DNA of 64,000 nucleotides from the NCBI RefSeq assembly GCF_036746095.1, contig NZ_DAIOEU010000016.1, positions 12,255 through 76,254 on the forward strand. Direction: 5' to 3'. A program made the position numbers and the translations under genes. Shown in pieces: positions 35,137 to 43,530 of the stretch (positions are counted from its first letter, which is position 1; each line of letters starts with the position of its first letter). The DNA comes from Dyella_B sp036746095. GTDB taxonomy: Bacteria; Pseudomonadota; Gammaproteobacteria; Xanthomonadales; Rhodanobacteraceae. The notes beneath the pieces are model-generated. The model saw only the letters and a program-made list of their open reading frames with translations, was not told the origin of the DNA and did not search any database.

Positions 35137-35949
35137 CTAGGCCGTTGCGCGCTGCCCGAAGTACCGCGCCGGCGAGTGGCCAAAGCAGCGGCGGAACATG
35201 GCGATGAACGCGCTGGTGCTCGCATAGCCCAGGCCGTCGGCGACTGTCGCGACAGGCAGGCCTTCGGCCAATTGCTCCAGCCCCTTGGTGAGGCGCGCCT
35301 GCTGGCGCCACTGCGCGAAGCTCAAGGCCGTTTCGGCGCGGAACAGGCGGCTGAGCGTGCGCGCGGAAAGTCCGGCCCAGGCGGCCCATTCTTCCAGGCT
35401 GCGGTTGTCGTGGGGCTGTTCCAGCACGGCCTGGGCGATACGCAGCAGGCGGCGGTCGATCGGCATCGGCAGATGCAGCGGTTCGAGCGGCGCGGCGCGG
35501 ATTTCCTCGAGCAGCACGCCCATCACCCGTTCCTGCCGCTCGGTCAGCTCCGGATTCCAGGTCCAGGAACTGGCGCGATGCACCAGCTCGCGCATCAGCG
35601 GATTCACGCCGATCACGCCGGGCCGTTCGGGCAGGCAATGCGCAACCTCGGGATGCAGGAACACGCCCCAGCCGGTCAGCGGCCCGTTGATGGTCACCTT
35701 GTGCAGCTCGCCCGGCGGCATCCAGCCGGCCCGATGCGGTGGCAATAACCAGGAGCCGTGCGCGGTATGCATATGTACCAGACCGCTTTCCACGCAGAAG
35801 AACTGACCGCGCGCATGACTGTGCCAATCGTATTGCTTGGTTTCCTGGGTGTATTCGCTGAAGGCTTCGCCGTCGTCCCAGTAGGCGATCAGGGCGGGGC
35901 CATCCAGCCGTTCGATCAGTTCGTAGAGCTCCTGTTTGGTCCGCTGCAT
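35137..35949 (-). CDS. AraC-family transcriptional regulator with N-terminal cupin
   Basis: A 270-aa regulator. The cupin-like domain (about 30-110) has the pattern DWHSHARGQFFCVESGLVHM and LLPPHRAGWMPPGELHKV. The C-terminal double helix-turn-helix (about 170-265) contains LSARTLSRLFRAETALSFAQ and VADGLGYASTSAFIAMFRRC, ending FGHSPARYFGQ. The ATG at 35949 is just downstream of a palindrome at 35965-35980 that could be its operator. Relatives respond to small ligands and often regulate divergent exporters; here the divergent gene is a small unknown protein followed by a MarR/Emr operon. Confidence 0.9.
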   Translation of the reverse strand: MQRTKQELYELIERLDGPALIAYWDDGEAFSEYTQETKQYDWHSHARGQFFCVESGLVHMHTAHGSWLLPPHRAGWMPPGELHKVTINGPLTGWGVFLHPEVAHCLPERPGVIGVNPLMRELVHRASSWTWNPELTERQERVMGVLLEEIRAAPLEPLHLPMPIDRRLLRIAQAVLEQPHDNRSLEEWAAWAGLSARTLSRLFRAETALSFAQWRQQARLTKGLEQLAEGLPVATVADGLGYASTSAFIAMFRRCFGHSPARYFGQRATA

Positions 35950-35964
35950 GGCCGAATCTCGACA

Positions 35965-35980
35965 TTATTTGACCAAATAA
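35965..35980. promoter_or_regulatory. Palindromic candidate operator between AraC gene and 36213 gene
   Basis: TTATTTG (35965-35971), AC, CAAATAA (35974-35980): a perfect 7-2-7 palindrome, 16 bp upstream of the AraC-type start. Its AT-rich symmetric form is unusual in this GC-rich sequence. AraC proteins often bind direct repeats, so the bound protein may be another regulator such as MarR, whose own palindrome at 36500-36519 has related half-sites (ATATTTG / CAAATAT). Confidence 0.5.
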
Positions 35981-36212
35981 CGTTATCAGCTTGTCACCAG
36001 CTTTGCCTAAGCTTCCCCCTGCTGACCGGCCGATGGCGCCGGGCCACCACGCCGCTGCCGCCGCTCGCGGCTATCTGATGCAAACCCAGGGGGCTGTGCC
36101 GATGACTGCGCCAAGCGCGCAGGCCCTGGTTGGGCGCGCGCAAATGTCTGTCACGGCACGCCTCGTTCGTCCGTCTATTGAGCGATCCGCGCTGCACTGA
36201 GAAGGAAAGGTC

Positions 36213-36458
36213 ATGTCACCGCTTCAACTGGTTTCCCTGAAATCCGAGGTTTCGCGCTCCCCGCTGGAGACGTTCGTTGCCTGCGCGCACCAGATGCTGG
36301 ATCCGGCCACGCCGGAGGCCGTGCGCCGGGCGATGGAGCCGCGCCTGTTGGCCCAGTTGCCCGCATTGCGGGCGTTGGGCGTGTTCCAGCTGTTCGAACT
36401 GCGCGATCCCGCCCTCAAGGCCTGGCTGGACGACGAGCTGGCCGAACTCGTGAAGTAA
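36213..36458 (+). CDS. Small hypothetical protein
   Basis: An 81-aa protein beginning MSPLQLVSLKSEVSRSPLET and ending WLDDELAELVK. It is predicted mostly helical, acidic at the C-terminus, with no signal peptide or known motif. The ATG is preceded by AAGGAAAGG at good spacing, so translation is likely. It lies between a divergent AraC regulator and the MarR gene. Function unknown. Confidence 0.6.
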   Translation: MSPLQLVSLKSEVSRSPLETFVACAHQMLDPATPEAVRRAMEPRLLAQLPALRALGVFQLFELRDPALKAWLDDELAELVK

Positions 36459-36499
36459 TCCATTTCTGTCAATTTGCCAAAACAAAAAGTGTCCAACAC

Positions 36500-36536
36500 A
36501 TATTTGCCTTGACAAATATTCTAGGGGCAATAGAAT
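36500..36536 (+). promoter_or_regulatory. Promoter and overlapping MarR-type operator of the emr operon
   Basis: The -35 box TTGACA (36509-36514) and -10 box TAGAAT (36531-36536) are spaced by 16 bp, a near-consensus sigma-70 promoter. A palindrome ATATTTG-N6-CAAATAT (36500-36519) covers the -35 box. Binding of MarR there would block RNA polymerase, predicting autorepression. Expected transcription start (about 36543) is only 2 bases before the MarR ATG (36545), so the transcript is nearly leaderless. Confidence 0.75.
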
Positions 36537-36544
36537 ACGCGGCC

Positions 36545-37009
36545 ATGAACACCGGACCGCTCGTTACTCCCACCAGCCAGGAAAGCCTTGGCCTGCTGAT
36601 CAACCTGGTTCGCGTCGAACTGGTGCGCAGCATGGAGGCGGAGATCGCCGACAAAGGCATGGACCTTCGCTACATCCAGTTCGTCATGCTCAAGCGGCTG
36701 GCCATGCTCGGGCCGATGACGGCCACCGAGCTGGCCCGCTCGGTGGAACTGGATGGCGGCGCCATGACGCGCCAGCTCGACCAGCTGGAGGGCAGGGGTT
36801 ATCTGCGCCGTCGCCCGCACGCACAGGACCGGCGCGCGCTGCGGATCGAGCTGACCGAGGCCGGCAACGCGCTGTGGCAGCAACTGACCAGTTGCAATGA
36901 CCGTGTCCTGGAAGCGGCGCAACACTCCTTGAGCGAGGTCGAGCGCGAGCGGCTGCATGACTACCTGGGCCGCGTGTTGCACGCCTTGCGTGACAAGAAC
37001 CGAAGTTAG
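36545..37009 (+). CDS. MarR-family transcriptional regulator
   Basis: A 154-aa winged helix-turn-helix regulator. It starts MNTGPLVTPTSQESLGLLIN. The DNA-binding segment is MTATELARSVELDGGAMTRQ, with the wing YLRRRPHAQDRRALRIELTE, as in MarR/EmrR/SlyA. MarR proteins usually repress drug efflux operons and are released by phenolic or other toxic ligands. It is the first gene of the operon with a lipoprotein OMF, EmrA-like and EmrB-like genes, so it is the likely repressor of that pump. The ATG at 36545 was chosen over the upstream ATG at 36509 because that one lies in the promoter. Confidence 0.92.
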   Translation: MNTGPLVTPTSQESLGLLINLVRVELVRSMEAEIADKGMDLRYIQFVMLKRLAMLGPMTATELARSVELDGGAMTRQLDQLEGRGYLRRRPHAQDRRALRIELTEAGNALWQQLTSCNDRVLEAAQHSLSEVERERLHDYLGRVLHALRDKNRS

Positions 37010-37031
37010 CCATGGACGATCTGCAGTGAGC

Positions 37032-37094
37032 AGGCCGGGATGGCAATCCCGGCTTTCCACCAACCCCATCGATGCTGGGATTGCCATTCCAGCC
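37032..37094. repeat. Imperfect inverted repeat (GGGATTGC-type family)
   Basis: The left arm AGGCCGGGATGGCAATCCCG begins at 37032 and the right arm, containing GCTGGGATTGCCATTCCAGC, ends at 37094. The 22-bp arms differ at three positions. It lies between the MarR gene and the outer membrane lipoprotein gene, in the operon leader, so its hairpin would be transcribed. Confidence 0.75.
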
Positions 37095-37124
37095 TACAAA
37101 CTTCCCATATCGAGATTGAAAGCC

Positions 37125-38669
37125 ATGCGTCTGCAAACTGTTGCGGCTGCTGTCGTACTTACGTTGGCCCTGGCCGGCTGCGCGACCAGTGGCGGTCTGC
37201 ATCCGAACGGCGCGCTGACCGACGTATCGTCGCTCAAGGCTGATCGCAGCCTGGCGAACGTGCAGGTGTCCGAGGCCGCCTGGCCAAAGCAGGACTGGTG
37301 GAGCGGGCTGGGCGATCCCCAACTCAGTGCGCTGATCACCGAGGCCCTGCGCGACAACCCCAGCCTGGCCGTAGCCGATGCGCGCGCGCGCCAGGCGCAG
37401 GCCGCGGCCGGTGCCACGGATGCCGCGCGCAAGCCGACGGTCAACCTTGGCGGCAGCATCGGTGAAGCGTTCATTCCCAAATCCGTTCCCGTCTTTGGTA
37501 CCGGCCACGTTGGCGCCCTCAAATACGCCAACGCCAGCTTCAAATGGAACCTGGACCTGTGGGGTGGGCAGCGTGATGCATGGGAAGCAACCCTCGGCCA
37601 GCAACGCGCCGCCGAAGTGGATGCACAAGCCGCACGCATCGAGTTGTCCACCAATGTTGCGCGCGCCTACGTGCAACTCGGTTATGCGTATACGCAGCAG
37701 GATGTCGCCAAAGCCGAATTGAAGCGTGCCAGCGAAGCGCGTGACCTCACGCGCCAGCGCGTAGCCGCCGGCATCGACAACCAGATGCAGCTCAAACAGA
37801 GCGATTCGGAAGTCGCCAGCGCGGAAGGGCAGAAGGCGCAAACCGATCGCGCCGTCGACGCGGCACGCACCGCCTTGTCGGTGCTGCTCGGCAAAGGCCC
37901 CGATCGCGGTCTCGACATCGCCCGTCCGCAATTGTTGCCGCCGGCCGCGCTGACCGTGCCGGGCAACGTGTCGGTGGACTTGGTCGGCCATCGCGCCGAT
38001 CTCGTTGCCGCGCGCTGGCGCGTGGAAGCGGCAGGCAAGGACATCAAGTCCGCCAAGACCGACTTTCTGCCAAACGTCAACATCGGCGCCATGGCGGGCC
38101 TGATCAATTTCGGCGGCGCCAATCTGTTCACGCTGAAGAATCGTTTCTACGAAGTGGCACCGGCGATCAGCCTGCCGATCTTCGATGGCGGCCGTCGTCG
38201 CGCCAACTTGAACAGCAAGGATGCCAACTACGACCTCGCCGTGGCGCAGTACAACAAGACGCTGGTATCCGCCATCAACGAAGTGGCGGACGACTACGAT
38301 GCCGTCGCGTCGCTGCAGACGCAGATCGCCGCGCAGCAACGCGCACTCGATGCGGCGAATGATGCATGGACACTCTCCGAACAACGCTACAAGGCCGGCA
38401 TCGGCAATTACCTGGAAGCGCTCAGCGTGCGCCAGCAATTGCTCGCCGCCGAACAGCGCATGGCTGCCCTGCATGCGCAGCAGTCCGATCTCAACGTGCA
38501 ATTGATCCAGGCACTCGGCGGCGGCTACCAACCTGGGGAATGCACTGATCAATCTCCCGCAGGCGCCAACGAATCTGTCTGTCCGCAGCCCTTTGGTCCG
38601 TCGGCTCGACAGACAGCCAGTCTGCCTTCACCGCCGACCCTGGGGTCTGCAAACAGACAAAGCCGCTGA
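37125..38669 (+). CDS. Outer membrane efflux lipoprotein (NodT/OprM-like)
   Basis: A 514-aa RND/MFS outer membrane factor. The signal peptide MRLQTVAAAVVLTLALAGC has a lipobox (LAGC, with Cys19 as the lipidated residue). Two OEP repeats follow with the usual coiled coils; landmarks are WPKQDWWSGLGDPQLSALIT, ARAYVQLGYAYTQ and RYKAGIGNYLEALSVRQQLL. OprM-type proteins form a trimeric beta-barrel and periplasmic tunnel. The last about 45 residues (after QALGGGYQ) are unusual low-complexity sequence. It is the second gene of the marR-omf-emrA-emrB operon, giving the pump its own exit duct. The ATG at 37125 was chosen because the lipoprotein signal begins there. Confidence 0.9.
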   Translation: MRLQTVAAAVVLTLALAGCATSGGLHPNGALTDVSSLKADRSLANVQVSEAAWPKQDWWSGLGDPQLSALITEALRDNPSLAVADARARQAQAAAGATDAARKPTVNLGGSIGEAFIPKSVPVFGTGHVGALKYANASFKWNLDLWGGQRDAWEATLGQQRAAEVDAQAARIELSTNVARAYVQLGYAYTQQDVAKAELKRASEARDLTRQRVAAGIDNQMQLKQSDSEVASAEGQKAQTDRAVDAARTALSVLLGKGPDRGLDIARPQLLPPAALTVPGNVSVDLVGHRADLVAARWRVEAAGKDIKSAKTDFLPNVNIGAMAGLINFGGANLFTLKNRFYEVAPAISLPIFDGGRRRANLNSKDANYDLAVAQYNKTLVSAINEVADDYDAVASLQTQIAAQQRALDAANDAWTLSEQRYKAGIGNYLEALSVRQQLLAAEQRMAALHAQQSDLNVQLIQALGGGYQPGECTDQSPAGANESVCPQPFGPSARQTASLPSPPTLGSANRQSR

Positions 38670-38753
38670 CACCGACGTCGAATCGATCAGTGCATCCCTA
38701 GCCGACACCGAACTTTCCCCAAGTAATCCCCATCCGTTTCTGAGGCAGCTCCC

Positions 38754-39983
38754 ATGTCCAGTCCGAACCCCAACACCGCCGACACGTCCGCCGTGCAGGC
38801 ACCGCCGGCCAACAACCGGCGTGGCTTCCTGCTGCGCTTGCTGCTGGCAGTGATCGTGCTCGCCGCCATCGCATGGACGGCGTGGTATTTCATCGTCGGG
38901 CGCTGGTACGAAGGTACCGACGACGCCTATATCAACGGCAACATTGTGCAGATCACGCCGCGCATAGCCGGTACCGTCATCAGCATCACCGCCGATGACG
39001 GCGACATGGTGCAGCAGGGCGAAGTGCTGGTGAAGCTCGATCGCTCCGATGCCGACGTGGGCCTGCAACGCGCCGCGGCAAATCTCGCCAACACCGTGCG
39101 CCGCGTGCGTGGCTTGTACAGCACCGTCACCGGTGCGCAGTCTCAGGTTGCGCTGGAAAAGGTCGCGCTGCAGAAAGCGCAGGACGACTACAACCGCCGC
39201 CGCAATCTTGCCAAGACCGGTGCAATCTCCGCCGAGGAACTGGCGCACGTGCGCGATGCCTTGACGGCAGCACAGAGCGCTTTGGCGACTTCGCAACAGC
39301 AGTTGCAGACCAACAAGGTGCTGGTGGATGACACCGTCGTTGCTTCGCATCCGGACGTGAAAGCCGCCGCCGCGCAATATCGCTCCGCCTATCTGGATGA
39401 TGTGCGTACCACGATGGTGGCGCCGGTCACCGGCTACGTCGCCAAGCGCACCGTGCAGGTGGGCCAGCGGGTGCAACCGGGTTCGGCATTGATGGCCGTC
39501 GTGCCGCTGCACCAGGTATGGGTGGATGCCAACTTCAAGGAAACGCAGCTCACGCAGATGCGCATCGGCCAACCGGTGGAACTCACCTCCGACGTCTACG
39601 GCAACTCGGTGAAGTACAAGGGCAAGGTGGAAAGCCTCGGCGTGGGCACGGGCAGCGCGTTCTCGCTACTGCCGGCGCAGAACGCCACCGGCAACTGGAT
39701 CAAGATCGTGCAGCGCATTCCCGTGCGCGTGGTGTTCACCGATCCGTCGCAGCTCGACAAGAACCCGTTGCGCATCGGCATGTCGATGACCACCGACGTG
39801 AACCTGCATGACCAGAGCGGTCCGACGCTGGCGCAGTCCGCACGCACCGAACCGCGCTTCAGCACCGACGTCTACAAAGACCAGCTCGCCGATGCGAATG
39901 CGCAGATCGAGCGGATCATCCACGAGAACATGGGCCAGGCGGTGAATGCCAAGGGCGAAGACCCCGTGGCGAAGGCGCACTGA
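38754..39983 (+). CDS. emrA: EmrA-like HlyD-family membrane fusion protein
   Basis: A 409-aa periplasmic adaptor anchored by one N-terminal membrane span (GFLLRLLLAVIVLAAIAWTA, about 23-45). The biotinyl-lipoyl-like motif region (YVKTDDAYINGNIVQITPRI-like; GTDDAYINGNIVQITPRIAG here) is followed by a coiled coil and a second lipoyl half (MVAPVTGYVAKRTVQVGQRV). The order matches EmrA of EmrAB-TolC pumps. It links the MFS transporter downstream to the OMF gene product upstream. The ATG follows a GAGGCAGC ribosome-binding-like segment. The gene name is by family and context, not by proven substrate. Confidence 0.9.
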   Translation: MSSPNPNTADTSAVQAPPANNRRGFLLRLLLAVIVLAAIAWTAWYFIVGRWYEGTDDAYINGNIVQITPRIAGTVISITADDGDMVQQGEVLVKLDRSDADVGLQRAAANLANTVRRVRGLYSTVTGAQSQVALEKVALQKAQDDYNRRRNLAKTGAISAEELAHVRDALTAAQSALATSQQQLQTNKVLVDDTVVASHPDVKAAAAQYRSAYLDDVRTTMVAPVTGYVAKRTVQVGQRVQPGSALMAVVPLHQVWVDANFKETQLTQMRIGQPVELTSDVYGNSVKYKGKVESLGVGTGSAFSLLPAQNATGNWIKIVQRIPVRVVFTDPSQLDKNPLRIGMSMTTDVNLHDQSGPTLAQSARTEPRFSTDVYKDQLADANAQIERIIHENMGQAVNAKGEDPVAKAH

Positions 39984-40024
39984 TGCGCACAGAAGAGGGA
40001 ACGCCTGGATAGCGCATGAGACAT

Positions 40025-40104
40025 CGTCACCTCAGCGAAGGCCGGGGCCCAACGACTTTCCAAATACCTGAAGACACTGGGTCCCCGCCTTCGCCGCGAC
40101 GACG
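40025..40104. repeat. Degenerate paired palindromic repeat between emrA and emrB
   Basis: The left arm (40025-40051, CGTCACCTCAGCGAAGGCCG...) and right arm (40078-40104, ...CCGCCTTCGCCGCGACGACG) are imperfect complements. It is the same general layout as the CGTCATTCC pairs, but diverged. It interrupts the efflux operon at 39984-40163. Confidence 0.7.
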
Positions 40105-40163
40105 ATTCCGACATAGATCTGAGTATCCGTAACCCTTCACTTCCCGCACCTACTCCCAAGCCT

Positions 40164-41684
40164 ATGAGCACGCATTTCCGTCCACCCAACCTGGTCCTGG
40201 CGACAATCGGTTTGTCGCTGGCCACGTTCATGCAGGTGCTGGACACCACCATCGCCAACGTGTCGCTGCCGACCATCGCCGGCAATCTTGGCGTCAGTTC
40301 GGACGAAAGCACCTGGGTGATCACCTCCTTCGCGGTGAGCAATGCCATCGCGCTGCCGCTCACCGGCTTTCTCACGCGCCGTTTCGGCGAAGTGAAACTG
40401 TTCGTATGGGCCACGCTGGCTTTCTCGATCGCTTCGTTCCTGTGCGGCATCGCGCAGAGCATGGGCATGCTGATCGTGTTCCGTACGTTGCAAGGCGCCG
40501 TGGCCGGGCCGATGTATCCGGTGACGCAGGCCTTGCTGATCGGCATCTATCCACCCAACAAGCGACCGATGGCGCTGGCGTTGCTGGCGATGGTGACGGT
40601 GGTGGCGCCGATCGCCGGCCCGATCCTTGGTGGCTGGATCACCGACAACTATTCATGGCCGTGGATCTTCTTCATCAACGTGCCGATCGGCATCTTTGCC
40701 AGCTTCGTCGTGGCCAACCAAATGCGCCTGCGCGAAGTGGTGACCTCACGGCCGAAGATGGACTACGTCGGCCTGGCCACGCTGGTGATCGGCATTGGCG
40801 CGCTGCAGGTGGTGCTGGACAAGGGCAATGACGAGGACTGGTTCAATTCCAACTTCATCATCATCACCGCGATCATCTCGGCGATCGCGATCGCGGTGTT
40901 CCTGATCTGGGAACTGACCGACAAGGAACCGATCGTCGATCTCAAGCTGTTCCGCCATCGCAATTTCCGCATGGGCACCATTTCACTGGTGCTGGCATAT
41001 GCCGCGTTCTTCGCCATCAACCTGCTGGTGCCGCAGTGGTTGCAGATCAACCTGGGCTATACCGCGACATGGGCCGGCTTCGCCGCCGCGCCCTTGGGCA
41101 TCTTGCCGGTGATACTTACGCCGTTCGTGGGCCGCTACGCGGCGCGCTTTGACTTGCGCATGCTCACCGCGGCCTCGTTCGTGGTGATGGGCGTAACCTG
41201 CTTCATACGTTCGGACTTCTATATCGGCGTGGACTTCAACCACATCGCCAGCGTGCAGTTGCTGCAAGGCCTGGGCGTAGCGCTGTTCTTCATGCCCGTC
41301 ACCACCATCCTGCTGTCCGACCTGCAGCCGCACGAACTCGCCTCGGGCGGCGGCGTGGCGACCTTCCTGCGCACCGTGGGCGCCAGCTTTGCCGCTTCGC
41401 TCACCAGTTTCATGTGGGAACGCCGTGCCGTATTGCATCACTCGCAGCTGGCCGAGCAGATCACGCCGTACAACCCGACGGCGCAGCAGGCGATCAGCCA
41501 AAGCAGCGATACGCAGACGACCTTGGCGATGTTGAACGGAACGATCAGCGCGCAAGGACTGCAGATTTCCTTCAACGAAATCTTCTACGTGCTCGGCTGG
41601 ATCTTCATGTCGCTGATCGTGGTGATCTGGCTGGCCAAGCCGCCGTTCGGGGCGAAGGCCGGGGCAGGGGGGGGCGGCCATTGA
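40164..41684 (+). CDS. emrB: EmrB-like MFS multidrug transporter (DHA2, 14 TM)
   Basis: A 506-aa inner-membrane proton/drug antiporter. It has 14 predicted membrane spans and the DHA2 signature LDTTIANVSLPTIAGNLGVS at the N-terminus. ITDNYSWPWIFFINVPIGIF is the motif C-like region found in EmrB. The C-terminus ends in a Gly-rich tail (GAKAGAGGGG). It pairs with the adaptor encoded upstream, so EmrA-EmrB-OMF forms a tripartite pump. Substrate is not predictable. The ATG at 40164 has a weak ribosome binding site after the repeat. A terminator follows 30 bp after the stop. Confidence 0.93.
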   Translation: MSTHFRPPNLVLATIGLSLATFMQVLDTTIANVSLPTIAGNLGVSSDESTWVITSFAVSNAIALPLTGFLTRRFGEVKLFVWATLAFSIASFLCGIAQSMGMLIVFRTLQGAVAGPMYPVTQALLIGIYPPNKRPMALALLAMVTVVAPIAGPILGGWITDNYSWPWIFFINVPIGIFASFVVANQMRLREVVTSRPKMDYVGLATLVIGIGALQVVLDKGNDEDWFNSNFIIITAIISAIAIAVFLIWELTDKEPIVDLKLFRHRNFRMGTISLVLAYAAFFAINLLVPQWLQINLGYTATWAGFAAAPLGILPVILTPFVGRYAARFDLRMLTAASFVVMGVTCFIRSDFYIGVDFNHIASVQLLQGLGVALFFMPVTTILLSDLQPHELASGGGVATFLRTVGASFAASLTSFMWERRAVLHHSQLAEQITPYNPTAQQAISQSSDTQTTLAMLNGTISAQGLQISFNEIFYVLGWIFMSLIVVIWLAKPPFGAKAGAGGGGH

Positions 41685-41713
41685 TGCCGCAAGCCGGTCG
41701 ATCCTGAAAACGA

Positions 41714-41741
41714 CAACGGCTCCGTAAGGGGCCGTTGCTTT
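41714..41741 (+). terminator. Rho-independent terminator after emrB
   Basis: The stem CAACGGCTCC (41714-41723) pairs with GGGGCCGTTG (41728-41737), with one G-U pair and loop GTAA, then GCTTTAT. This is a classic GNRA-like stem-loop terminator directly after the emr operon. The T-tract is short. Confidence 0.8.
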
Positions 41742-41761
41742 ATGCGTTGATGGCGCGGTCT

Positions 41762-42283
41762 TTAGAACGCGATACCCACCAACGCCATCGTCTCACCGCG
41801 GTTCGGTTCATGCATGCCGGCATTGGAAATGTGGCGAATGCCAACGCTCCAATGATCGCCCTGGTAGCCAATAGTGGTGGAGAATTCGAAAGCGCTGCTC
41901 AGCGCTTCCGTGCGGCCGGTATGCACGCTCGGCTGCTCGCTGATGAAGAGCCGTCGATACCACGCATCGGCAGGGCCGTAGTGGATGCGCACGCCGGCGC
42001 CCACCAAGCCGATGTCGTCGCGGGTGGTGTAGCGGCCGCTGTCGAAGCGCTTCAGGTCGCGGCCGCTGATCCAGCCGGCGGTGATGTCGGGTGCCCAGCT
42101 GAAGTTGCTGCTGCCGAACTGGTGTTCGTCGAAGATCACTTCGCCGAACGCGGCGGGTGCGCTGTAGCTGTCCATGAAGCTGACGCCGCCTTGCAGTTCG
42201 AAGCGGGCCGCCATGGCGGGGAGCGCTGGTAAAGCAAACAGGAGTAAGGCAGCGGCGCCGCGGGTAAGGGGATGCATGCGCAT
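41762..42283 (-). CDS. pagL: PagL-like lipid A 3-O-deacylase
   Basis: A 173-aa outer membrane enzyme. The signal peptide MRMHPLTRGAAALLLFALPA ends near AMAA. The barrel ends in a typical Phe (LVGIAF). The catalytic region is SVGIRHISNAGMHEPNRGET with His151 and Ser153, and Glu164 as a possible third member of the triad. The family removes the 3-O acyl chain from lipid A, altering recognition and envelope properties. It is on the opposite strand to the Emr operon and convergent with it. An alternative start ATG at 42277 is possible. Function in this organism is not shown. Confidence 0.85.
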   Translation of the reverse strand: MRMHPLTRGAAALLLFALPALPAMAARFELQGGVSFMDSYSAPAAFGEVIFDEHQFGSSNFSWAPDITAGWISGRDLKRFDSGRYTTRDDIGLVGAGVRIHYGPADAWYRRLFISEQPSVHTGRTEALSSAFEFSTTIGYQGDHWSVGIRHISNAGMHEPNRGETMALVGIAF

Positions 42284-42494
42284 GAGTAAACCTATGTGGG
42301 GGATAGGAAGTGCGTTTATGTACTCAAAAGTTTACAAATGATCAGGATCGGTCGCCAGCCATATTTGTGTCATTTTCGGCAACACAGTGTTGACCCGCAA
42401 TGCAGTACGAGAAAACGTCAGCGGCGCGTAAGCGAACGCTGGTGCAAGGAGTTCGGGAATCGCCTCCAGGTGCCTGGCCTAGGCGTTCCGATCG

Positions 42495-43412
42495 CTAGGC
42501 CGCCACACCTTTGGAGGCCAGGCACTGCGCGATATCCAGGAAGGCATGCACCATCGGGTCATTGGCGTCGTCACGGTAAATAGCCCAGACGGCCGTGGCC
42601 GCTTCCGTATTCGCCAAGGGGCGATACACCACGTTCTCCACTTTCATGCGCTGGATCGACCCGGGCAGCACGGCCACGCCGAAACCACCGGATATCAAAC
42701 CGATGATGGTCGGCAACTCGCGCACCTCGTACAGGATGTGCGGACTGAAACCCGCGCGCGTGCACAGCGCGATCACCTCGTCATACAGCCGCATGCCCAG
42801 GTGGCGCTGGTAGAAGATGAAATCCTCGCCGGCCAGCTCATGGATCTCGACGGCACCTTCGCCGGCCGCCAGCGGATTGCTCGCATGCATCACCACGGTG
42901 AGCGAATCCTTGAACAACTCGATCGCCTTGATGTTCTCCGGCAACGCGTCGGGACGGATCACGCCGACGTCGATCAAACCCTGTTCCAGCGCATCGATCT
43001 GCTGCGAGGTGGCCATTTCGTGGATCAGCAGGCGCACGCTGGGCAAGCGTTCGCGGAACCGCGCCAGCACGCGCGGCACCACCACGGTGAACGGGCCGGA
43101 AGACACCAGCCCAAGATGCAATTCGCCTAATTCTCCACGCTGCGAACGCGCCACGGATTCGGCCGCGCGTTCGGCCTGCGTAAGAAGGGTGCGTGCGCGA
43201 GGGAGCAACGCGGCGCCGGCCGCGCTCAATGCAATGCCACGGCCTTTACGCTCGAACAATTTCGCGCCCAGGCGTGTTTCCAGCGCATGAATCTGCTGGC
43301 TGAGCGGCGGCTGCGATATGCCCAATCGTTCGGCCGCGCGGCCGAAGTGCAGCTCGTCGGCCACGGTGACGAAGTACTTCAAATGCCGCAGCTCGAGGTA
43401 ATCATTCGTCAT
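42495..43412 (-). CDS. LysR-family transcriptional regulator
   Basis: A 305-aa regulator starting MTNDYLELRHLKYFVTVADE. The helix-turn-helix is LHFGRAAERLGISQPPLSQQ. The periplasmic-binding-like effector domain follows (GELHLGLVSSGPFTVVVPRV, VLPGSIQRMKVENVVYRPL). It is divergent from the RND pump operon at 43693, so it is the probable regulator of that operon. The ATG at 43412 was chosen; an upstream TTG at 43421 is less likely. The effector is unknown. The 280-bp divergent region also holds a paired palindromic repeat (43531-43649), leaving limited space for operators. Confidence 0.92.
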   Translation of the reverse strand: MTNDYLELRHLKYFVTVADELHFGRAAERLGISQPPLSQQIHALETRLGAKLFERKGRGIALSAAGAALLPRARTLLTQAERAAESVARSQRGELGELHLGLVSSGPFTVVVPRVLARFRERLPSVRLLIHEMATSQQIDALEQGLIDVGVIRPDALPENIKAIELFKDSLTVVMHASNPLAAGEGAVEIHELAGEDFIFYQRHLGMRLYDEVIALCTRAGFSPHILYEVRELPTIIGLISGGFGVAVLPGSIQRMKVENVVYRPLANTEAATAVWAIYRDDANDPMVHAFLDIAQCLASKGVAA

Positions 43413-43530
43413 GCGTATCAAGCCATTCGCGGTGCTGTATCGATCTTAGCAAGTCGTACAACTAATCTTCACGCACAACGGCAGCTTCTCCCCGAGTGTG
43501 CCGCATGTCGTCGAAGCGCCGTCGGCCCAT

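Noticed and set aside
34997..35965. Extension of the Lhr reading frame upstream to 35965
   Set aside because: The extra N-terminal part lies across the AraC gene and is nonsense; helicase similarity begins at the ATG at 34996.
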